Assembly: GCA_024696565.1 (NCBI GenBank)
Contig: JAILGR010000131.1
Span: 1 to 6,961, forward strand
Length of the DNA stretch: 6,961 nucleotides
Direction: 5' to 3'
Origin: Acholeplasmatales bacterium
Lineage (GTDB): Bacteria > Bacillota_I > Bacilli_A > Acholeplasmatales > Anaeroplasmataceae
Shown: positions 1 to 6,300 of the stretch, one piece after another
Position numbering within the stretch: position 1 is the stretch's first letter
How the letters are laid out: each line of letters begins with the position of its first letter
Program-made: the position numbers and the translations under genes
The notes under the pieces: generated by a model
Databases searched by the model: none
Told to the model about the DNA's origin: nothing
What the model saw: the letters and a program-made list of their open reading frames with translations, nothing else

Positions 1-176
1 TAACAGTCATATCTATTCAGGCTTTTTTTATTAATTATAGATATGTTAGGTTAAATATTTTTAAAAAACGAGGTGAGAATGAGCAAAGGATTATTTTAGG
101 GGGTTATTTTACTACAATTTAAAAACTGAATATTTAAACTATTTATCATTAATGAAAAGAAAAAAAGGAGAAAAAA
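1..176 (+). other. Leader region upstream of the first amylase
   Basis: There is no gene of useful length here. The left edge has a T-run (22-29) preceded by CAGGC, which looks like the descending arm and U-tract of a terminator whose ascending arm lies outside the window. An 8-bp inverted repeat, ATATCTAT (9-16) / ATAGATAT (37-44), flanks that T-run. The stretch 91-118 contains a possible weak promoter (TTATTT, 16-base spacer, TACAAT at 113-118), but the -35 is poor. Transcription of the amylase probably starts somewhere in this region; I cannot place the start with confidence. Confidence 0.35.
165..170 (+). promoter_or_regulatory. Ribosome binding site of the lipoprotein amylase
   Basis: AAGGAG sits 6 bases before the ATG at 177. 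It fixes this start over the nearby ATG at 152, which is in another frame and has no such site. Confidence 0.85.
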
Positions 177-2360
177 ATGAAAAAAGGGTTTAAAAAAATA
201 GGGGTTTTATTAACTGCATTATCTGTATTCGCTTTAGCTTCTTGTGGTAATAATGAAACAACTAAAGCTGATGGAGTTGATGAAAACGAAAATTATTATA
301 GTGAATTAGCATCCACATCTGATGGCGTTTCAATTGCTAATTCTTTGACAGCTAATTCCATCAATAATGGTAATATTTTCCATGCTTGGAACTGGTCTAT
401 GTCTACTATTTCATCTAACTTAGATAGTATTAAAAATGCAGGTTTTACAACAATTCAAACTTCACCTATGCAACCACAAAAGGATTACTGGTCTGGAAAT
501 ACAGCTAAGGATGCATGGTGGAAATTATATCAACCACTAGGATTTAGTATTGCAACAAAGAATAATGCATTAGGTACAAAATCTCAATTAACTTCAATGG
601 TTAGCAAGGCTCACCAAAAGGGATTAAAGGTTATCGTTGACGTTGTTGCTAACCACTTAGCTGGTTCTTATAATCAACTAGATGGTGCTGTAAAAGAATA
701 TGAACCAACAATTTATGGTTCAAATGGTAATTTATCTGGTGGTGCTATGCTTCACTCTGAAACATTATATGGAGCAAATGATGGAGCAAACACTACAAAT
801 GGTAACATCGGTTTACCAGATTTAAATACTCATCATTCACATGTACAAAATAGAGTATTATCTTTGTGTAAAGAATATATTGATTGTGGTGTAGATGGTT
901 TCAGATTTGATGCTGCAAAGCATATCGAAACTGATAACCAATATGAACCATATGGTGCATCTGCTTTCTGGCCTACAGTAATTAATGGTACTACTTCTTA
1001 TGCTAAATCAAAGGGTAAAGCTACACCTTACTATTATGGTGAAATCTTATATTCTTGTGGTAATAATAGAAGCTATTCTTGGTATACAAAATACATGGAC
1101 GTTATCGACAACAGATGTGGTAACGATTTAAGAAATAGTTTCAATAGTGGTTATGCTTCAGCTTCTAGCTACTACAATTCAACAGGCTTTTCTTCCGGTG
1201 AAAGAGTTGTAGTTTGGGGCGAATCTCATGACACTTATGCAAATGACGATCATGAGTCAACTAATGTTTCAATTTATAATGTAAATAAGGCTTATGCAAT
1301 CATGGGTGCAAGAAATGGTGCTAAGTGCTTATATTTAGCTAGACCTACTGATTCTACTGGTACTTCTGCTTGGAATTCTTGTTCAACTAAGCTTGGTGCT
1401 AAGGGTTCTTCTGCTTATACATGGACTGAAGTAGGTGCAGTTAATAAGTTTAGAAATTACTGGGGAACTGCAAATGAATATATCTATAATTCTTCTAACT
1501 TCGCACAAGTTGTAAGATATAATTCTTCTGAATCTGGTATGGTTTTAGTAAGTGGTAATGGTAACAAGACTGCTTCTAATGTTTCTGTTCCTTCAGTTAT
1601 GAAGAATGGTTCTTATAAAGATTTAGTTACTGGTAATACATTTACAGTTTCTTCTGGTAAAGTTTCTGGTCAATTAGGTGATTGTGGTATTGCTGTATTA
1701 TATAGCACAAATTCTTCTAATAATAACAACAATAACAATAATACTAATATGGACATGAATACTATTTACTTTGTAAATACAAAGAATTGGTCAAACGTTT
1801 ATGTTTATGCTTGGGAAGGCAATGGTGGTTCAGGTCATCAAAATTCTTCTTGGCCAGGTGTAAAGATGACTAAGACATCTGAAAAAGTAAATGGTTATTA
1901 TGTATGGAAATATACAAGCACTAACTTCTTAAGTAAGTGGGAAAATGTAATCTTCACTAACAATTCTGGTAGCCAAACTAACGATATTAAGATTTCTCTA
2001 AACCAATATGATTATAATGGTAATGCTACATTACATGCATCTACTGGTTCTGGTAGTGAAACTAATAACAACAACACAATTTACTTCATCAATACAAAGA
2101 ATTGGTCAAATGTTTACGTTTATGCTTGGGAAGGCAATGGTGGTTCAGGTCATCAAAATTCTTCTTGGCCAGGTGTAAAAATGACCAATACTGGTAAGAA
2201 AGTAAATGGTTATTATGTATATTCTTATACTCAAACTGGCTTCTTTACTAAGTGGCAAAAAGTAGTATTCACTAATAATTCTGGTAGCCAAACTAAGGAT
2301 ATTACATTAACTAAGAATTGCTACAATGCTGCTGGTACAGCAAGCAATTATGCTGGTTAA
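177..2360 (+). CDS. Lipoprotein alpha-amylase, GH13 AmyE-type (subfamily 28-like), with tandem CBM26
   Basis: Endo-acting alpha-1,4-glucan hydrolase, predicted to be tethered outside the membrane. The N-terminus is a lipoprotein signal (basic MKKGFKK, hydrophobic core, lipobox L20-A-S-C23). The catalytic domain spans about residues 64-440 and has all GH13 motifs: region I DVVANH 155-160, region V LPDLN 213-217, region II GFRFDAAKH 241-249 with nucleophile D245, region III YGE with acid/base E289, and region IV WGESHD 347-352 with D352. Segments such as SHDTYANDD closely match B. subtilis AmyE, as I remember it. A C-type beta domain follows (about 440-511), then an N8 linker (515-522), CBM26 at about 528-620, a GSGSETNNNN linker, and a second CBM26 at about 634-725. 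Each CBM26 carries NW, VYVYAWEG and SWPG aromatic motifs. The gene has its own terminator, so it is probably monocistronic or the last gene of an upstream operon. No key residue is missing. The family is near certain; exact product specificity is not visible. Confidence 0.96.
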   Translation: MKKGFKKIGVLLTALSVFALASCGNNETTKADGVDENENYYSELASTSDGVSIANSLTANSINNGNIFHAWNWSMSTISSNLDSIKNAGFTTIQTSPMQPQKDYWSGNTAKDAWWKLYQPLGFSIATKNNALGTKSQLTSMVSKAHQKGLKVIVDVVANHLAGSYNQLDGAVKEYEPTIYGSNGNLSGGAMLHSETLYGANDGANTTNGNIGLPDLNTHHSHVQNRVLSLCKEYIDCGVDGFRFDAAKHIETDNQYEPYGASAFWPTVINGTTSYAKSKGKATPYYYGEILYSCGNNRSYSWYTKYMDVIDNRCGNDLRNSFNSGYASASSYYNSTGFSSGERVVVWGESHDTYANDDHESTNVSIYNVNKAYAIMGARNGAKCLYLARPTDSTGTSAWNSCSTKLGAKGSSAYTWTEVGAVNKFRNYWGTANEYIYNSSNFAQVVRYNSSESGMVLVSGNGNKTASNVSVPSVMKNGSYKDLVTGNTFTVSSGKVSGQLGDCGIAVLYSTNSSNNNNNNNNTNMDMNTIYFVNTKNWSNVYVYAWEGNGGSGHQNSSWPGVKMTKTSEKVNGYYVWKYTSTNFLSKWENVIFTNNSGSQTNDIKISLNQYDYNGNATLHASTGSGSETNNNNTIYFINTKNWSNVYVYAWEGNGGSGHQNSSWPGVKMTNTGKKVNGYYVYSYTQTGFFTKWQKVVFTNNSGSQTKDITLTKNCYNAAGTASNYAG
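1719..1742 (+). repeat. AAT/AAC codon run encoding the poly-Asn linker
   Basis: Eight consecutive Asn codons (residues 515-522) mix AAT and AAC and separate the catalytic/C domain from the first CBM26. A shorter Asn run (residues 630-633) separates the two CBM26 modules. These are flexible linkers. The trinucleotide-like run could vary in length by slippage without a frameshift. Confidence 0.8.
1761..1988 (+). repeat. CBM26-coding direct repeat, copy 1
   Basis: This segment codes for the core of the first starch-binding module and aligns without gaps to 2076-2303 at an offset of 315 bases (105 codons). The stretch 1776-1870 matches the second copy at 92 of 95 positions by my count. Conservation is high at the DNA level, including synonymous sites, and falls off in the middle (around 1871-1885) and after 1988. 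Confidence 0.9.
2076..2303 (+). repeat. CBM26-coding direct repeat, copy 2
   Basis: Second copy of the starch-binding module repeat. The segment 2091-2185 differs from copy 1 at three positions, all third-codon changes. GTAAATGGTTATTATGTA and the block around AATTCTGGTAGCCAAACTAA are also shared. The arrangement fits a recent in-frame tandem duplication or ongoing gene conversion. Confidence 0.9.
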
Positions 2361-2375
2361 AATCTATTAAAAATC

Positions 2376-2407
2376 AAGTCTGTCAGTCCTTCTGACAGGC
2401 TTTTTTT
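2376..2407 (+). terminator. Intrinsic terminator after the lipoprotein amylase
   Basis: The ascending arm 2376-2386 pairs with 2392-2402. The perfect core CTGTCAG (2380-2386) / CTGACAG (2392-2398) is extended by one G-U and three further pairs. The loop is TCCTT, and seven T residues (2401-2407) follow at once. It begins 15 bases after the stop codon and separates this gene from the downstream operon. Confidence 0.9.
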
Positions 2408-2434
2408 ATGTCCCCAAAAACAACCATTTTTGCA

Positions 2435-2463
2435 TTCACTATTTTTAAAAGTGTTGTTATATT
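2435..2463 (+). promoter_or_regulatory. Candidate promoter upstream of the repeat pair
   Basis: TTCACT (2435-2440), a 17-base spacer, then TATATT (2458-2463) preceded by TG at 2455-2456 (extended -10). If it is used, the transcript would carry a leader of roughly 240 bases containing both arms of the inverted repeat before the lipoprotein gene. This is a consensus match only. Confidence 0.4.
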
Positions 2464-2471
2464 TTCTTACA

Positions 2472-2563
2472 AAAAAGCGTTATTTTGGGTGTTTTTATGA
2501 AGCATTAATGAGGAATATAAAAAGAGCAAAATATAAAATTTAAGGCAAAATAAAACGCTTTTT
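2472..2563 (+). repeat. Inverted repeat pair with central CG cores
   Basis: Arm 2472-2487 (AAAAAGCGTTATTTTG) is complementary to arm 2546-2563 (CAAAATAAAACGCTTTTT), except for two extra A residues in the second arm (2552-2553). The 58-base interval could form the loop of a long RNA hairpin. Alternatively the two cores, A-tracts around a central CG, could be paired operators of a LacI-family regulator such as CcpA or a maltose repressor. Neither matches the classical cre consensus well; the TG and CA ends are absent. Confidence 0.5.
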
Positions 2564-2678
2564 CGGTGGGTTTTACGAAAATTTTTAAATTAAAGTGAAA
2601 TTTTTAAAAAAATCGAACACTTTTGAATCATTTTCATTTTGTTACATACTCTTACATATTTTTTACAAAAAATATATA

Positions 2679-2687
2679 TGTTATAAT
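2679..2687 (+). promoter_or_regulatory. Extended -10 element close to the lipoprotein start
   Basis: TG-T-TATAAT (2679-2687) is a perfect -10 hexamer with an extended TG. No good -35 lies at 17 bases; TTTACA at 2662-2667 gives only a 14-base spacer. Transcription would begin near 2694, leaving the ribosome binding site at the very 5' end of the message. That is possible but tight. Confidence 0.45.
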
Positions 2688-2692
2688 TAACC

Positions 2693-2700
2693 AAAGGAGA
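2693..2700 (+). promoter_or_regulatory. Ribosome binding site fixing the lipoprotein start
   Basis: AAAGGAGA lies 9 bases before ATG 2710, whereas the in-frame ATG at 2623 has no site of this kind. It therefore decides the start and restores a clean lipoprotein signal peptide at the N-terminus. Confidence 0.88.
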
Positions 2701-2709
2701 TGTTTTTTT

Positions 2710-3123
2710 ATGAAACGAAAAATGACTTTGTTTTCAATAGTATTATGTGGATTATTCTTAGTTTCTTGTAACACTTCTACTACACCAACTGATGGCGCTA
2801 AAGACGGGGATGAAAATAAACCACCAGTAATTGATGTGGAAGGGGATAAAACACACGACCATACATATAGTGATGATTGGTCTTTTGATGAATATTATCA
2901 TTATCATGAATGTGAATGCAATGCTAAAAAAGATGTTGAAGAACATAAGTGGGATACAGGAACTATAACTAAAGAAGCCACAGAAACTGAAGATGGAAGC
3001 ATTACCTATACTTGTACTGTTTGTGGACATAAAAAAACTGAAGTGATTCCAAAAACAGGGCCTATCACCAATGGCGGTGAATTAGAAGATGATGGCGAAG
3101 ACTGGGGGGAACCACATAAATAA
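2710..3123 (+). CDS. Small lipoprotein with a Cys/His-rich module
   Basis: 137 residues, function unknown. The N-terminus MKRKMTLF plus a hydrophobic core and lipobox L17-V-S-C20 predict a membrane-anchored surface lipoprotein. After a Thr/Asp/Pro-rich spacer (21-47) comes a module at about 48-116 with H49, H51, H64, H66, C68, C70, H79 and a C102-x-x-C105-G knuckle, ending in KTEVIP. This layout resembles the repeated Cys/His modules common in surface proteins of gut Firmicutes and could bind metal, though that is inferred. The C-terminus is acidic (ELEDDGEDWGE). Residues 88-101 (KEATETE.G..TYT) and KTEVIP have close counterparts in the large amylase at 972-985 and 999-1004. I chose 2710 because of its ribosome binding site and signal peptide. 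No terminator follows, so cotranscription with the downstream peptide and amylase is likely. It has no catalytic signature; an accessory, docking or substrate-presentation role is speculation. Confidence 0.88.
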   Translation: MKRKMTLFSIVLCGLFLVSCNTSTTPTDGAKDGDENKPPVIDVEGDKTHDHTYSDDWSFDEYYHYHECECNAKKDVEEHKWDTGTITKEATETEDGSITYTCTVCGHKKTEVIPKTGPITNGGELEDDGEDWGEPHK

Positions 3124-3153
3124 TTGATTCACAACTAAAAAAAATAACATAAT
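3124..3153 (+). promoter_or_regulatory. Candidate internal promoter for the peptide-amylase pair
   Basis: TTGATT (3124-3129), an 18-base spacer, then CATAAT (3148-3153). It begins directly after the lipoprotein stop codon. It would allow separate expression of the peptide and the large amylase with a leader of about 35 bases. Consensus match only. Confidence 0.4.
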
Positions 3154-3195
3154 TTTGAAAGAAGAAAAATTTGGAGAGCAAAAAGGAGACATTAC

Positions 3196-3333
3196 ATGAA
3201 AAATTATGAAACACCAGCTATTATTGATGAAGTAATAGTTTTAGAAGACATTATCGCAGTGTCTAATCAAGGAGCGGGAAATAGTGAATCAGGAGATAGT
3301 TCATCTCTAGAAGATTTATTCCCACAATTATAG
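3196..3333 (+). CDS. 45-residue acidic micropeptide preceding the amylase
   Basis: Hypothetical peptide with a strong ribosome binding site (AAAAGGAG, 3181-3188, 7 bases before ATG). It starts MKNYETPAIIDEVIVLEDII and continues with a Gly/Ser/Asn-rich segment (AVSNQGAGNSESGDSSS) and a tail LEDLFPQL. Nine residues are Asp or Glu and the only basic residue is Lys2. There is no signal peptide or membrane segment, and no double-Gly leader or Cys/Thr-rich core typical of many bacteriocins. From memory, short peptides beginning M-K-x-Y-E-x-P with an E-D-I/V-I motif occur in gut Clostridia and relatives as uncharacterised proteins; I cannot check this. The ribosome binding site of the following amylase overlaps its stop codon, so the two are probably translationally coupled. 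A regulatory, chaperone or precursor-peptide role is open. The gene call rests on the ribosome binding site, spacing and coupling. Confidence 0.75.
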   Translation: MKNYETPAIIDEVIVLEDIIAVSNQGAGNSESGDSSSLEDLFPQL

Positions 3334-3336
3334 GAG
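3332..3336 (+). promoter_or_regulatory. Ribosome binding site overlapping the micropeptide stop
   Basis: AGGAG begins inside the TAG stop (3331-3333) and lies 7 bases before ATG 3344. Ribosomes ending on the micropeptide would be positioned directly at the amylase start. Confidence 0.85.
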
Positions 3337-3343
3337 CTTAAAA

Positions 3344-6300
3344 ATGAAAAGAAAATTTAAATTATTATTCTTGTTGTTAAGCGCCTTTATATTAGGATTT
3401 GGAAGCTTCATAACTATTTATGCAGCAGCCCCATTAACAAGCCTTATTGATGTAGAGTTAGAACAACAAGAAAGCTTAGTTAACGATAAAATTAGATACG
3501 TTTCTACTTTAGAATTATCAGGCAGTACAACATTGGAAGATATTACAACTATTGATGTTGAATTGTCTTTAATCAAATCTGGACAAGCTACTAGAAATAC
3601 TGAAGTATCAATTACAAAAGTATTTGATTCTATCAGCGGTACTAATGGTAAACCACAAGTTGATAACACATATTATGCTGTTTATACAATTACCAATTTA
3701 GCTGCTTCTTATCCAGGATACACTTTACAATCAACTTTTGAATATAACTATAAAGATGGCACTAGTGAAAAAACAAATACTATTTCTTATGTTATTCCAT
3801 CTGTTTATAGCTTAAATTCTGGTTCAGGTTCATTCCCTACTACTTCTCCATTATTTGCCGACAATGTACAAGACGGACAAATCCTACAATGCTTCTGTTG
3901 GTCTTATAATGAGATTATGGAATACTTACCAAAGATCGCATCTCAAGGATTTACAGCCATTCAAACATCACCTGTTCAAGTTTGTAAAGAAGCAACAGTT
4001 GATGAATTAGGCAATGGTAAAAATGCTAAGGGTGTTTGGTGGGCATATTACCAACCTGCAGCATTTACAATTGATGATACAGGTGATAATGCTATGGGTA
4101 CTCCTGAAGAATTCCAACAAATGTGCACTATGGCACATCAATATGGAGTCAAGGTATTGGTTGACGTAGTTGCAAACCACTTAGGAAATCAATGGGTTGC
4201 AGACTGCTTATGCGAAAGAGCTTATTATTATGAATGGGAAATTGCAGGTATGTCAGCTCCAGCAAATGTTAATGCTCAACCTGGTAAGGCAGGATATATC
4301 CCATATACTGGTGAATATTGGAAGTTCGATAATGGTACTGAATCAACTGTTCCAGTAATTGATACATATTATTATGCTGATACATTAAAATTCCATCCAT
4401 ACTTGATTCAAAACAACGATGAAGCTGGAAATGTTACTCAAGGTAATATTGGTATGATGGACTTAGATACTTCAGATCCAGTTGTTCAAGATGCTGTAGC
4501 TGATTATCTAGAAGAATTAATTGAATATGGCGTTGATGGATTTAGATTTGATGCTGCAAAGCATATTGAAACTCCAGAGGATGATCCTTCAATCGCATCT
4601 GATTTCTGGCCAACAGTTATGAATAGAGCTAATGCTAAAGCTGCTTCTTTAGGAAAAGATATTTATGCATATGGTGAAATCTTAAATAGACCTGGTATTG
4701 ATAGAAGTCTTGGTTGGTATACAAAATATGGTGTAGCAATCACAGATTCTGGTTTAGGCCATGGAATCGTTGAAAATGGCGGTTCTGGTTTTGGTAGTTT
4801 CAATGGTGCTGATGGAAATAACTATATTGATTACAAAGAAAATATGGTAACTTGGGCTGAATCTCATGATAACTATATGGGAACTCAAGATACTCACAAT
4901 AAATCTGAAACAGTTATCAATAGAGCTTATGCAATTCTTGCAGCTAGAAAAGATTTCTGTACATTATATTGTGCAAGATTTGAAGATTATGATACTTCTA
5001 CAATTGGTAATGTAGCTTGCTTAAACGGATGGTCTTACGACTGTGTTGGTGCAGCTAATAAATTCCATAACTTCTATGCTAAATTAGATGCAGATGAAAG
5101 CTGTTATGACTCAAATGGTTATAACTGTATTGAAAGATTTGTAAATAGTAACTCAAATCAAAATGGTATTGTTATTGTTGGTAATGCAGGTGCTTGTTCA
5201 GTTTCAACTTCCCATTTAGCAAATGGTACATATACTGATCAAGTAACAGGTAACACATTTACAGTATCTAATGGTACAATTTCTGGTACTGTTGGTGATT
5301 CTTGTGTTGCTGTAATCTTCAACAACACTTCTTCTGAAGTAGGTAAAGTATCTATTTCTTCTACTTCACCAAAATCATTCTATACAGCATCAACAACTGC
5401 AACATATGTAATCAACAATGCAAAATCTGCAACATTAACAATTAATGGTGAAACATCAAATATTACATCTGGTGCATCAATTACATTTGGTTATGATATG
5501 CAAGTTGGTGATACAAAGACAATTACAATTAGCGCAACAGGCTTAGACAACACAGTAATTAGTCAACAATATGTATATACTAAAGTTGCTGCCCCAAAAA
5601 CATATAGAATTTATTTCGAAAAACCTAGTGATTGGACATCAGTAAGTGCAATTGTATTTGGTGGCTCTACAACACAAACTACTCTTCCAACAACATATGA
5701 TTCAACTACTGGTACATATTATGTTGAATATTTAGAAAACACATATACAAAAGTACAATTTACAAATGGTGTGAATAAAACTGAAGTAATCACTTTAGAA
5801 GATGGAGCAACTTATAGATTAGCTGATAAATCAAGTGCTGTATATTTTGCAAATGATTGTAATTGGGCTAATGTAAATGTTTATATGTGGACAACAGATG
5901 AAGAAACAGGTGAAACAAAGAAAAATGCCGAATGGCCAGGTGTTCAATTAACTAGTGTTGATTCTGAAACTGGATACTTTATGGTTGATACTACAGGATA
6001 TGATAATATCATTTTCAACAATGGCTCAAGTCAAACTCCAGATATTGCATTAGCAAGTTCTGAATATCCAATTGTTTATCATTTAGTTGATGGAGCTGTA
6101 AACTATGGTTATTTAGTAACAAAAGGTGATGTTTGTGAACATACATATGGTACTCCAACATTTACATGGACAGGATTTGAAGCAACTGCTACATTTGTTT
6201 GTACAAATTGTAATAAAGAAAATGTAATTACATGTACTATTACATCTCAAGTAACTAAAGAAGCTACTGAAACTGAAACAGGTATTAGAACTTATACTGC

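Larger units (their letters stand above)
2408..2709 (+). other. 302-base AT-rich intergenic control region
   Basis: No coding sequence is supported here. An open frame does run in from 2623, but it has no ribosome binding site and crosses a strong -10-like element. The region contains two extended -10 promoter candidates (around 2435-2463 and 2679-2687) and an imperfect palindrome CACT(AT5)AAAAGTG-like at 2437-2453. It also holds a repeat pair centred on CG steps at 2478 and 2556 that can be read as inverted (2472-2487 / 2546-2563) or direct (offset 78). The rest is low-complexity A/T sequence. Confidence 0.6.

Noticed and set aside
79..99. Six-codon leader peptide (MSKGLF) before the first amylase
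   Set aside because: The GAGGTGA is too close to the ATG (about 2 bases), the peptide is very short, and no paired attenuator structure is seen between it and the amylase.
2478..2564. Classical CcpA cre sites at the CG-centred elements
   Set aside because: Aligned on the central CG, both lack the TG start and CA end of the cre consensus (about four mismatches each). Only a looser LacI-family operator resemblance is claimed.
2623..2709. N-terminal extension of the lipoprotein from an upstream in-frame ATG
   Set aside because: There is no ribosome binding site at 2623, the extension would bury the lipoprotein signal peptide, and it overlaps a TATAAT element. ATG 2710 has AAAGGAGA at good spacing.
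2758..3030. Antisense open frame opposite the lipoprotein gene
   Set aside because: It has no ribosome binding site on the minus strand and lies within a well-supported gene. It is a by-product of the codon composition, as are the antisense frame at 3418-3669 and the +1-type frame at 6378-6575.
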